Assembly (NCBI GenBank): GCA_023248495.1
Contig: JAHFEK010000022.1
Span: 1-44,643 of the forward strand
Reading direction: 5' to 3'
Origin: Nitrospinales bacterium
GTDB taxonomy: Bacteria; Nitrospinota_A; UBA7883; JACRGQ01
DNA length: 44,643 nt
Part shown: positions 25,133-32,566 of the stretch, piece after piece
Numbering within the stretch: the stretch's first letter is position 1
How the letters are laid out: every line of letters begins with the position of its first letter
Program-made: the position numbers and the translations under genes
Notes under the pieces: generated by a model
Databases searched by the model: none
Seen by the model: the letters and a program-made list of their open reading frames with translations, nothing else
What the model was told of the DNA's origin: nothing

Positions 25133-25669
25133 TCAGTGCGCGGCCGTACCGCCATGCGCGCCATGATTCTCCCCGGGGCCATTCGCGGCATTCACGGGGG
25201 TGGCGTTAATTTTTTTCATATCGGGAAGGCCGCCGGTCACCACGGCGTAACTGACCGAAACCACATCATTTCTGGCACGAACGATATATTTAGGCGCGGA
25301 AGGAATTTCAAGGGCAAATGTGCCGTTCTCGGCAATGTCGCCGGACGCGACAACCTCCCCCTCAAGCGAAACAATCTCCACCGTCCCCCCGGCGAGGAAC
25401 GACTTCTGACCTTCCTCGTCAGCCTGAAACGGGATTGGGCGGTCACCCAATACAAAAACAGGGGGCTTGGCGAGGTCTTTTTTGAACTGGCCGGAGATGG
25501 CTATCGTTGCCGCCTTGGGAGGTGCGGGCGCTTGAACCTCCACAGTGGCGGCGGCCTGCTCACTCCCGTGCTGCTTCCCCCGCCCGAAATAGCCTACGCC
25601 AAGGCCTACCGCAACTGCGGTGACGGTAACGCCAACGACCGCCCCTATAATGATCTGTTTGCCAATCAT
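25133..25669 (-). CDS. Membrane-anchored protein with carboxypeptidase-regulatory-like domain, unknown function
   Basis: A 178-residue protein with one N-terminal transmembrane helix (about 5-28, 'IIIGAVVGVTVTAVAVGLGVGYF') followed by an Ala/Pro linker. The beta-rich region from about 90 to 150 ('GGTVEIVSLEGEVVASGDIAENGTFALEIPS') resembles carboxypeptidase regulatory-like/Ig-type folds used in cell-surface proteins. The C-terminus is Gly/His/Asn-rich ('NGPGENHGAHGG'). No catalytic motif is visible. It lies 60 nt upstream of, and on the same strand as, the binding-protein gene, so it may belong to the same transcription unit. Confidence 0.7.
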   Translation of the reverse strand: MIGKQIIIGAVVGVTVTAVAVGLGVGYFGRGKQHGSEQAAATVEVQAPAPPKAATIAISGQFKKDLAKPPVFVLGDRPIPFQADEEGQKSFLAGGTVEIVSLEGEVVASGDIAENGTFALEIPSAPKYIVRARNDVVSVSYAVVTGGLPDMKKINATPVNAANGPGENHGAHGGTAAH

Positions 25670-25746
25670 CTACACAATTCCATCCTTTAGGCCGGACTTT
25701 GAGATGGCGGTCAAGCACCGGCAGCACAGTCTTGAACAGGGGTGAT

Positions 25747-25941
25747 CTAGTTGCCGCCCGTAAAAAGCCGGTACATCTCGTAGCCCACCAATCCCATTAT
25801 CGCCCCAAGCACCGCCGCGCCGGCTACCGGAAGTGACCCGATAGTACTAGTGTCCGCAATTACGGTTGTGGCGGATCCTGCCGCCGCCCCTATTGTTGCT
25901 ACTCCCGTATACTTAAACATAGCTACATTTCGTTCCTTCAT
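25747..25941 (-). CDS. Small hydrophobic protein with two membrane segments, unknown function
   Basis: A 64-residue (or 57 if starting at Met8, ATG 25920) Ala/Gly-rich peptide with two hydrophobic stretches: 'YTGVATIGAAAGSATTVIA' and 'LPVAGAAVLGAIMGLVGYEM'. The second contains G-x3-G spacings typical of tightly packed helices. It ends 'YRLFTGGN'. No family is recognised. Neither start has an ideal ribosome-binding site (AAGGAA is 12 nt before the inner ATG). It sits in AT-rich sequence unlike its neighbours. Holin-like, bacteriocin-like or structural roles are all possible and none is supported. Confidence 0.5.
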   Translation of the reverse strand: MKERNVAMFKYTGVATIGAAAGSATTVIADTSTIGSLPVAGAAVLGAIMGLVGYEMYRLFTGGN

Positions 25942-26182
25942 TTTTTTTAAATAGTTAACCTGCTAACCCAACGCAAGACCTGCGCCGCGAAGCACCCCAT
26001 CCTTCGGAAACACCGCGTTTCATGATACCCGTTTCCAATAAAATCAGAGCAAAAAAAAATTGCCTATTCAGGCTCTTTACGTTACATTTTGAGCCGACAT
26101 TCAATACATTGATACATTCTCTATCTACTTGAGTTTCTGAATGTAATTGCTTAGTCACGGCTCGATGTGCGAAAATAAACCG
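25942..26182. other. AT-rich intergenic stretch
   Basis: About 240 bp of unusually AT-rich DNA between divergent small genes, with A-tracts (about 26050-26060) and repeated ATACATT/ACATTC words (26096-26121). It probably holds promoters for both genes, but no box stands out. No coding sequence is supported. Confidence 0.5.
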
Positions 26183-26455
26183 ATGAGAAAAAAACTGTTC
26201 GAATATGCCACGCAAATGCCCTTACGCCGATTGCTTTTCACGATGGTGGCGGCACTTTGTTTTACCGTCACCGCCTGCACTAACGCCGAAGAAAAAATGG
26301 ATGCCATCCAGAAAACCGGGTACGTCATTTGGTTCGACAAAAAATTTAAAGTAAAGAAAATCGACCGGCCAAATGAGGCGGTGTTTATTATCATGCCGGA
26401 CGGCATGCCCGTGCCGGTGGCGCTTGAGATGGTAAAACCGGCGGAAGGCCCGTAA
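26183..26455 (+). CDS. Small putative lipoprotein, unknown function
   Basis: About 90 residues. The N-terminus is basic ('MRKKLFEY'), followed by a hydrophobic segment 'LLFTMVAALCFTVTAC' ending in a lipobox-like Cys, consistent with an exported lipoprotein. The mature part is short and Lys-rich ('WFDKKFKVKKIDRPNEAVFIIMPDGMPVPVALE'). No family is recognised. Alternative starts are ATG 26165 and 26216; the latter gives the most typical signal-peptide length and none has a clear ribosome-binding site. It converges on the haem-motif kinase gene 9 nt away. Confidence 0.5.
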   Translation: MRKKLFEYATQMPLRRLLFTMVAALCFTVTACTNAEEKMDAIQKTGYVIWFDKKFKVKKIDRPNEAVFIIMPDGMPVPVALEMVKPAEGP

Positions 26456-26464
26456 CCCTTTTTC

Positions 26465-28324
26465 CTACACCACCACTTCCGGGGACATCTCCTCGGAAGC
26501 CAAGGGAAAGGTCAATGCGACCAATGTCCCCGCGCTATCGGTTCGATTGGCGATTGCAAGCGCGCCATTGTGGTATTCCATGATCAGTTTAGCCACGGTT
26601 AATCCCAATCCCAATCCGCCGCCGTGGAATTTATAACGGCCCGTTGAGTGGGTCAAGGGATTTTCGAGCGAAAAATACGGAATAAGCACCTCCCGCAGTT
26701 TGTCCTCCGGAATCCCCTCCCCTTCATCGGCGACATCAACATGTACCAATCCATTGAGAACAAATGCCCGGACAATGATGGATTTGCCATCCGGCGTATA
26801 TTTAACGGCGTTGGAAAGCACTTCGTCCAGCGCCTGCTGAATCATGCCGCGGTTTCCCATTACGACGGCGTGACGAGGGATGTCCGCCACGTCCATCTCC
26901 ATCTTGATGTTCCGTTGCGCGGCCTCTATATTGTTTTTCGCGGTTTCCAGCGCCGTTGTGATGTCATAGTAGATGAAATCCCTGACGAACGGCCGTTCGA
27001 TGCCGGTTCGGGTCATATCCGAGATCAGCGCGGTGGCGCTCACGATCCGGTCAAACGATGTTATCGATTCGCGCAGCGCAATGCTCACATCCTCGATGCG
27101 GCTTCCCGCGGAGCCGGGCGCTTCAAGCTGCTTGAGCAGATTTTGCACCAGATGCAGTTTCGCCAGCGGCGTGCGAAGTTCGTGCGCGGTGATATCGGTG
27201 AAATAGGCGCGGGACTTTTGCAGGGCGGCTTCGCGGGTAATGTCGCGCTTCACCGCGACGAAGTTCACAATCGCGCCAGCCGCGCCCACGATGGGGGAAA
27301 TGGTCATCTCCTCCTCGTACAGCGAACCGTCCTTTTTTCGGTTGGTGATCTTGCCGCGCCAGACCCGCCCCGCCTGGATGGCGCGCCACATGTTTTCGTA
27401 GAACGCTTTGTCATGGCGTCCGCTTTTTAGCACCCGCGGATTCTTCCCCCGGACTTCGTTCAGGCAGTAACCAGTGACTTCCTCGAAAGCCGGGTTGACG
27501 TATTCGATATTTCCTTCCCCGTCGGTAATGACTACCGCATCGGCGGCGTGCATCACCGCGCCCGCGAGCCGCGCATTTTCATTCTGCATAAGCAGCCGTT
27601 CGCGGGTGCTTTTGAGCATCTGGGATGAAAATAAATAAAGCGCCGCCGCCCCGGCCAGCCATATAGCGGCATAGGTTAATAAGCTGCTCCGTATCCCTTC
27701 CCACGCCTTCACGAAATATTTTTCCGCGGGCGCGGAAAGGCTCAGCCCCCCCCTGATATCCCCCAGTTTGTACCCCTGTTTCTCATGGCACGGTATGCAA
27801 GATTTTTCCACAAAAAGCGGCCGCATAAGCCGGAGGTGCTGTATCCCGCCGATATTGGCGAATTCGAATTTTTCGAGAGAACCTTTTTCGAATTCCTCAA
27901 GCCCCGCGCGCTCCCATTCATCCGGCCCGTTGGCGGGATTAAGCGGCATGAGGCTGGTGAGATGCCCCTTCATCCCTATCTTTCCGTAAAATTCGGTATA
28001 TATCTGGCGGGTTACATAGGCGGGGTTCATCAACGTCAGTTTCTTTCCCGACGGCGTCTGGATGTCTTTCTCCGGCACGTTAAGATACGGGTTTGACGGC
28101 GTACGCTCCGTCATCGGCACATAGACGCCGCCATGCGAGGCAAGCCAGGAACGGAGCGTGACCATCCAGTCATACTGGGTTCTCACTTCGGCGCGGGCCA
28201 ACTCGCGCGCGGCGTCAAGGTGATGCCGGAATTCCGTACTGAGCGCGAGAGCAAAGCCAATACTCCAAACGGCAAATAGCGCCCAGATAACCTTTTTGAT
28301 ATCTGAATTTTCAAGCCTGCCCAT
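26465..28324 (-). CDS. Membrane histidine kinase with haem-motif DUF3365 (Tll0287-like) sensor and PAS domain
   Basis: A 619-residue sensor kinase. TM1 (about 11-30) and TM2 (about 214-235) enclose a periplasmic domain of the DUF3365/Tll0287 type carrying a c-type haem motif C176-x2-C179-H180 ('KSCIPCHEKQGYKLGDIRGG'). This domain is linked in other bacteria to redox or gas sensing. Inside, a PAS domain (about 252-365, with 'NPAFEEVTGY') precedes HisKA with His381 ('TAHELRTPLAKL') and a HATPase domain ('EVLSNAVKYTP', 'VADEGEGIPE', 'GGGLGLGLTV'). There is no receiver, and no partner regulator adjoins. A TAGAAT box ends 6 nt before the ATG, with no Shine-Dalgarno. Confidence 0.92.
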   Translation of the reverse strand: MGRLENSDIKKVIWALFAVWSIGFALALSTEFRHHLDAARELARAEVRTQYDWMVTLRSWLASHGGVYVPMTERTPSNPYLNVPEKDIQTPSGKKLTLMNPAYVTRQIYTEFYGKIGMKGHLTSLMPLNPANGPDEWERAGLEEFEKGSLEKFEFANIGGIQHLRLMRPLFVEKSCIPCHEKQGYKLGDIRGGLSLSAPAEKYFVKAWEGIRSSLLTYAAIWLAGAAALYLFSSQMLKSTRERLLMQNENARLAGAVMHAADAVVITDGEGNIEYVNPAFEEVTGYCLNEVRGKNPRVLKSGRHDKAFYENMWRAIQAGRVWRGKITNRKKDGSLYEEEMTISPIVGAAGAIVNFVAVKRDITREAALQKSRAYFTDITAHELRTPLAKLHLVQNLLKQLEAPGSAGSRIEDVSIALRESITSFDRIVSATALISDMTRTGIERPFVRDFIYYDITTALETAKNNIEAAQRNIKMEMDVADIPRHAVVMGNRGMIQQALDEVLSNAVKYTPDGKSIIVRAFVLNGLVHVDVADEGEGIPEDKLREVLIPYFSLENPLTHSTGRYKFHGGGLGLGLTVAKLIMEYHNGALAIANRTDSAGTLVALTFPLASEEMSPEVVV

Positions 28325-28330
28325 TGGGCC

Positions 28331-28336
28331 ATTCTA
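28331..28336 (-). promoter_or_regulatory. -10-like box of the haem-motif kinase gene
   Basis: On the minus strand TAGAAT is followed by six bases and the ATG at 28324, the same spacing seen before several other genes in this window. No convincing -35 is visible. Confidence 0.45.
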
Positions 28337-28452
28337 TCAGAACAAACGGAAAATCAGGAATGTACCGCCACACCAGCCCCAAACCATTACACATTGAACA
28401 TAAAATTACACCCCATCGGGGGTGGGATGCCTGGATAAAAAGCCGGGGCAAT

Positions 28453-29643
28453 TTACCAATCAACCCCTTTTTCCTTCAAATATTGCTGGGCGAAAACACT
28501 GCCCAGCCGGGCGGCGCTTTTAAAATCCTCGACTTTGCTCTGATGGCCGCCCAACTCGCCATACGTAAGGCCCCGCAGAGTGTGGGCTTCGGCGAATTTC
28601 GGGTCAAGTTGTATCGCGGCGTTAAAGTCTTCAATTGCCCGCCGATAGTCACCCAATCCTTTGAAAACAATCCCCCGGTTGCTGAACGCATCGGCGAACT
28701 TTGGATCCAATTTTATGGCGCGGTCATAATCCTCGGCCGCGCGCCGGTCATCACCCAATTGGGCATACGAGAATCCCCGATGGTTAAATATCCTGGCGTT
28801 GTTCGCGCCCAGTTCGATAGCGCGGTTAAAGGCCTTGACCGCTTCCGGGTAGTTGTTTAAACAAACATACGCGCTGCCCAACAAAACAAAGGCGCCCGCA
28901 TCGGCGGGGTCAAGCGCTATCGATTGGAAAATCGCCTGTATTCCACGCGCGTATTCCTTCGCATTGATTAATGCGCACGCTTCCCGATACAGCTTCTTCG
29001 TATCCTCCCCTTGCGGCGGCCGCGCGGAAGCATCCACATGGTTTTTGCAAATCTGCTCATACGCGGCATTAATTTTATCTAACTGCCGCTTTTTTTGAGC
29101 TTTTGAGCGCTCGCCGGCATCCGGATTTCCATCCGGGTCATAGATCGCCGCCAGCTTTGCATACACCTCCTGTATGGCCGCCAGCGTATCGGCTTCGTGA
29201 ACGCCCAAAATAATGTAGGGTGAGGCAGCCTCGCTCTCCCTGAACCCGGGCTTCCATGCGCCCTCGCCCGGGGCCGTAGACGGCATTTCCGCGGGCTCTC
29301 CCGTTTCTTCCCGTTCCTTTTGTGCCTTGATTTTGCCTGCTTTGAGAATGCGGGATTCTTCGTCGTCTGGCTTTGGTCTCCACCCCACCCATGGGGTCAG
29401 CTTGTCCCCGGCGTTACCGCCATCGGTTTTGCGCTCCGTCCTCTGGAGGAGGTAAATGCCCGTCACAAGAAAAACCATGGAAACAAAAAACATGATGCCG
29501 ACCATTCCCGGCATCAGATACCAAGGCTCCGGGTTATGAAGGATTTCCCAAAGCCATAACCACAGCAAAGCGGCGGCGCTCATGAGCAACACTCCAACCG
29601 CATCCACTACTGCTTTCGTCCACATGAAGGCGCCCCATTGCAT
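28453..29643 (-). CDS. Membrane TPR protein with a degenerate J-domain
   Basis: A 396-residue protein with two transmembrane helices (about 13-35 and 43-66) and a charged linker. A J-like segment (about 141-199) reads 'SPYIILGV...' then 'YDPDGNPDAGERSKAQKKRQ' and 'INAAYEQI', where DnaJ proteins have Y-HPD-KNP; here the HPD His is Asp169 (D-P-D). The C-terminal part has about five TPRs ('AGAFVLLGSAYVCLNNYPEA', 'ARIFNHRGFSYAQLGDDRRA', 'ADAFSNRGIVFKGLGDYRRA'). A true J-domain stimulates Hsp70 through HPD, so this one is probably an Hsp70-independent remnant or adapter. The TPR array suggests a scaffold at the inner membrane. The start could also be ATG 29625. Confidence 0.8.
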   Translation of the reverse strand: MQWGAFMWTKAVVDAVGVLLMSAAALLWLWLWEILHNPEPWYLMPGMVGIMFFVSMVFLVTGIYLLQRTERKTDGGNAGDKLTPWVGWRPKPDDEESRILKAGKIKAQKEREETGEPAEMPSTAPGEGAWKPGFRESEAASPYIILGVHEADTLAAIQEVYAKLAAIYDPDGNPDAGERSKAQKKRQLDKINAAYEQICKNHVDASARPPQGEDTKKLYREACALINAKEYARGIQAIFQSIALDPADAGAFVLLGSAYVCLNNYPEAVKAFNRAIELGANNARIFNHRGFSYAQLGDDRRAAEDYDRAIKLDPKFADAFSNRGIVFKGLGDYRRAIEDFNAAIQLDPKFAEAHTLRGLTYGELGGHQSKVEDFKSAARLGSVFAQQYLKEKGVDW

Positions 29644-29850
29644 CCGGTTTCACCGTTGTCGTCCGCCCGGCAGGCACGAACATCTTCGGCTTAGTTTAAA
29701 ATCAAGGCGATACTTTTACCCTTTTTTTTGTCGTCACACAATGCGGGATATAAAGTGAAAACCGGTTTTTTGTATTCGCCAAGCCTGATTGGCGCGTAGC
29801 AAGAGCCGCCTATCGGCCTTACCGCCCAGGCAATCGCATAGGAAGGTTTG

Positions 29851-31029
29851 TTATTTTAACGGAAGGTTCTTGGTCTCGGCCTTCGCCTTTACAGACGGAA
29901 GATACGGAGCTATTTTTCTAATGACCGACTCCCCCGTGGCGCGATAGGACGTAAGCTTTCCGCCAATTATGGAAACAACCTTCGCTTTATTCATATCCTC
30001 ACAATGAAGAAGCGTTTCCCTGGATCGGCTAAACGGGTTTCCGCCGCTTGAAGGCAAAACCCTCAAACCCGCGAAAGAATCCGATATATCCTCCGCTCTG
30101 GCCGAACGAAAACGGGGAAAATACCGCCCCGCCGTTTCCAACAGGTAACGAATTTCGCTTTCAAGCGGCGCCGTGGCCGAAGGGTCGCCATGAAATACGG
30201 TTTCGGTGGTTCCAATCATGGTTTTGCCTTTCCACGGCATTACAAAAACGCCGCGCCGGTCCGCCGGAGCCTCAATATAATAAATCCCGTTCACAATCGT
30301 TCCTTCCAGGATAATGTGGCTCCCCTGAACAAGCTCCAAGGGAACCGTTTTTTGGCTGGGGACTATTCTCTCCAGTATCCTGTTGGCCCACGGCCCGCCG
30401 GCGTTCACAAGGCATGCCGCCCGCAGCCCGGATATAATTCCATTTTCTTCAAATGTCACCGACCATCCACCGCGCTCAAAAACCGCGCCGGTGAATTTCG
30501 CGGGCATATGCAGCTCCGCGCCCAACTCCATCGCCGAGGCCATCACCGCTTTGGTGAGGAGACTGTCGTCGGTCTGTGCTTCATGGTATTGAAACACCGC
30601 CTGAAGACCATTGGTATCCATGCCGTCGAGATCCCCCCATTCCTTTTCGGGCACCGGAGCGAACCCTGAATCCCGGTTAAAACCGGATAGGGCGTAATAG
30701 AGGGAGAGTCCGGTGCGGATAAGCCACGGACGCCTCGTTGTTTCGCGGTACACCGGAATAAATATCTTTTTCAATTTAACAAGCCCGGGGGCATTTTTCA
30801 AAAGGAGCGCGCGCTCGTGCAGGCACTCTTGCACCAGCGAAAATTGCGCCGTTTCAAGATAGCGCAGCCCGCCGTGAATAAGTTTGCTGGATTTTCCCGA
30901 GGTGCCGCTGGCCAGCCCTTTCATCTCCAGCGCCGCCACGGAATACCCCGCAGCGGCGGCGGCCTGTGCCGTGCCGGCTCCATGTATGCCTCCGCCGATT
31001 ACCGCAATGTCATAGCCCTTGACGTTCAT
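29851..31029 (-). CDS. FAD-dependent glycerol-3-phosphate dehydrogenase (GlpD/GlpA-like, short form)
   Basis: A 392-residue FAD enzyme that oxidises glycerol 3-phosphate to dihydroxyacetone phosphate, passing electrons to quinone. The Rossmann FAD motif is 'VIGGGIHGAGTAQAAAAAGY', with family signatures 'GTSGKSSKLIHGGLRYLE' and 'GSHIILEG'. 'VVSIIGGKLTSYRATGE' near the end is the family's late FAD-contact motif. Typical GlpD is about 500 residues; the C-terminal alpha-helical DAO_C domain (about 120 residues) is missing, so it is a core-only version. The ATG overlaps the stop of the upstream phosphodiesterase gene by 4 nt (ATGA), with AAGGAG upstream. The pair fits a glycerophosphodiester salvage route. 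Confidence 0.9.
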   Translation of the reverse strand: MNVKGYDIAVIGGGIHGAGTAQAAAAAGYSVAALEMKGLASGTSGKSSKLIHGGLRYLETAQFSLVQECLHERALLLKNAPGLVKLKKIFIPVYRETTRRPWLIRTGLSLYYALSGFNRDSGFAPVPEKEWGDLDGMDTNGLQAVFQYHEAQTDDSLLTKAVMASAMELGAELHMPAKFTGAVFERGGWSVTFEENGIISGLRAACLVNAGGPWANRILERIVPSQKTVPLELVQGSHIILEGTIVNGIYYIEAPADRRGVFVMPWKGKTMIGTTETVFHGDPSATAPLESEIRYLLETAGRYFPRFRSARAEDISDSFAGLRVLPSSGGNPFSRSRETLLHCEDMNKAKVVSIIGGKLTSYRATGESVIRKIAPYLPSVKAKAETKNLPLK

Positions 31030-31778
31030 TCAACTCCTTTTCCCCGGAAGAAATTCAGCATCTCCCCTATCTCCATCGTTTCGATCATATCGGCTCCCAG
31101 CCCCAGCCATTTTCTTGCCAGCGCCGGATCGGTAATTTCATATAGCGCCCACTTCCACTTCCCTTTCCACAGGGCGCCCGGCGTGGCGGATATTTTTTCA
31201 TGATTGCAGAAAAGATAATCGGGCGATAGCGACGAAGCCACTTTTCCGGACTCATCGTTATAGCGCCGCACCACCCAGCCGGTTTTATGCCAGCCCTGTT
31301 TTTTTGCTTCCACCAGCGGGGCGGTGGCGAAGGAAATGGCGATGCACTGTCCCATCACCGGCTTTATTGCGTCGATAACGGCCGCAACCATAAATTCGGT
31401 TCCAAAACGCCCTAGACTCTCTTCTTTAAATTCCACGAACAGGTTTACCGCGGGGTTTGCCGACAGGAGTTGAACCATCCCCTTCAGGGGTGTTATTTCC
31501 GTCGCATTAAACGCTTTTCCAAAACGGGAAGGCTCGCCAAAACGCAACCGGGAAAGTTCCCCGAATGAAAGATCCATCACCTCGCCTTCGCGGCCCGCGC
31601 TTCGCATAAGATCGGGGTCGTGATGCAGAACCGGAATATTGTCCGATGTAAGTTGAATGTCGCATTCCAGGAAAAGGGCCCCTGCCTCAACGGCCTTCGT
31701 CATGGCGAGCAGGGTGTTTTCGGGATACTTCGAGGCGTATCCCCGGTGCGCCACAAAACAACAGGATTCTGATTTCAT
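31026..31778 (-). CDS. Glycerophosphodiester phosphodiesterase (GDPD family)
   Basis: A 250-residue TIM-barrel phosphodiesterase that hydrolyses deacylated phospholipid head-group diesters to sn-glycerol 3-phosphate and alcohol. Catalytic and metal motifs are present: 'AHRGYASKYPENT' (His-Arg-Gly and Glu-Asn), 'LECDIQLTSDNIPVLHHD' (Glu/Asp/His), and 'VEFKEE'. No signal peptide is seen, so it is probably cytoplasmic. The open frame extends to 31952, but a -10-like TATAAT at 31792-31797 (minus) lies 13 nt before ATG 31778, making this the likelier start; ATG 31793 overlaps the box. It is translated together with the GlpD-like gene. Confidence 0.88.
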   Translation of the reverse strand: MKSESCCFVAHRGYASKYPENTLLAMTKAVEAGALFLECDIQLTSDNIPVLHHDPDLMRSAGREGEVMDLSFGELSRLRFGEPSRFGKAFNATEITPLKGMVQLLSANPAVNLFVEFKEESLGRFGTEFMVAAVIDAIKPVMGQCIAISFATAPLVEAKKQGWHKTGWVVRRYNDESGKVASSLSPDYLFCNHEKISATPGALWKGKWKWALYEITDPALARKWLGLGADMIETMEIGEMLNFFRGKGVE

Positions 31779-31791
31779 AATTGGTACGGTC

Positions 31792-31797
31792 ATTATA
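31792..31797 (-). promoter_or_regulatory. -10-like box of the GDPD-GlpD operon
   Basis: On the minus strand a perfect TATAAT lies 13 nt before ATG 31778, giving a leader of only about 6 nt. It defines the upstream boundary of the GDPD gene and excludes longer starts. No -35 match is evident. Confidence 0.45.
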
Positions 31798-31865
31798 CTC
31801 GACCGCGGGTTTAGCTTTATTCGGTGAATTAAGCGGGCTACTATATACGGCGGGAAATGGGCGAT

Positions 31866-31892
31866 GCCCTTCCTTGCCAAAGGGCCTTTTTT
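31866..31892 (+). terminator. Terminator-like hairpin in the leader of the membrane protein gene
   Basis: GCCCTT (31866-31871) pairs with AAGGGC (31880-31885) and is followed by C and six T residues. A possible -10 TATATA lies at 31843-31848, and the gene start is at 31918. The hairpin would therefore sit in the 5' leader as an attenuator-type site. With only six base pairs it is weak, and it may be fortuitous. Confidence 0.35.
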
Positions 31893-31917
31893 ATCCGGTT
31901 TCAGAAACAGGGGGTAT

Positions 31918-32511
31918 ATGACCGAGGAAAATGTAAAAGAACGATTAACCATGCTGACATGGATGATCGACCGTTACGATGTGCTCCGGGTCGCCATTTC
32001 ACGGCGGGCCGCGATCGTTCTCAGCGCGGACGCCATCCTCGTCACCGCCACTATTTTTCTGTTTGGGCAATACCACAGGAGCTATCTTGCGGGTCCTGAC
32101 CTTATCTCCAATTCCGAGCAGAGAATGTCGGTCGCATTTATCATATTCTCGGTCACCACCATTGCCTGCCTGTGCTTTTCCATCCTTTCGGCGACTTCCA
32201 GCATCGTCAATGTATGGAACAAAAGCAGCGACATGCCGGGGGGCGCGACGCCGCAGATATACTTTTTCCATGCCCGCGACACATACGAGGATTTTAAAAA
32301 CTTCAAGGCGTTCCAGGAAAGCATACAAAAGACGACCGACAAGGATTTTATGAATCACGCCGAAGCCGAATTGTGGCGGGTCATCGTTGCCACGTATGTG
32401 CGCCATAACGAGTTGAAAAGGGCGATAGTGTATCTGTACTGGGCCATTTTTCCTTTTCTGACCTCCTTGGTGATCTTTTCGATCATGCTCCTGTTTCCGC
32501 TCGTCAAGTAG
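31918..32511 (+). CDS. Integral membrane protein, Pycsar-effector-like (DUF5706-type) layout
   Basis: A 197-residue protein: an amphipathic N-terminal helix, two adjacent transmembrane segments ('AAIVLSADAILVTATIFLFG' and 'MSVAFIIFSVTTIACLCFSI'), a cytoplasmic region with 'PQIYFFHARDTYEDFKNF' and 'HAEAELWRVIVATYVRHNEL', and a final transmembrane helix. This order, with a 'P-x-IFFG'-like motif after TM2 and a Lys/Arg-rich helix before the last TM, resembles PycTM-type membrane effectors and SLATT-like proteins. No nucleotide cyclase is nearby, so a defence role is not supported by context. The assignment is by layout only. ATG 31918 is chosen because GGGGT precedes it; an in-frame ATG exists at 31864. 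Confidence 0.6.
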   Translation: MTEENVKERLTMLTWMIDRYDVLRVAISRRAAIVLSADAILVTATIFLFGQYHRSYLAGPDLISNSEQRMSVAFIIFSVTTIACLCFSILSATSSIVNVWNKSSDMPGGATPQIYFFHARDTYEDFKNFKAFQESIQKTTDKDFMNHAEAELWRVIVATYVRHNELKRAIVYLYWAIFPFLTSLVIFSIMLLFPLVK

Positions 32512-32554
32512 GGCGGCCAAAGCGCTTCGTGGAATTGTCCGCCCCTGCGTTTGG

Positions 32555-32560
32555 TATAGT
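32555..32560 (+). promoter_or_regulatory. -10-like box of the alpha/beta hydrolase gene
   Basis: TATAGT is followed by six bases and the ATG at 32567, the same close spacing as the other putative leaderless genes. A TTGTCC lies 14 nt upstream, too close for a standard -35. Confidence 0.4.
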
Positions 32561-32566
32561 GGACGG

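Noticed and set aside
29758-29850. Possible riboswitch or small RNA downstream of the GlpD-like gene (hairpin CGCCAA-6-TTGGCG, palindrome AAAACCGGTTTT)
   Set aside because: Compared with the GEMM/c-di-GMP pattern, the conserved core does not match; only simple hairpins remain.
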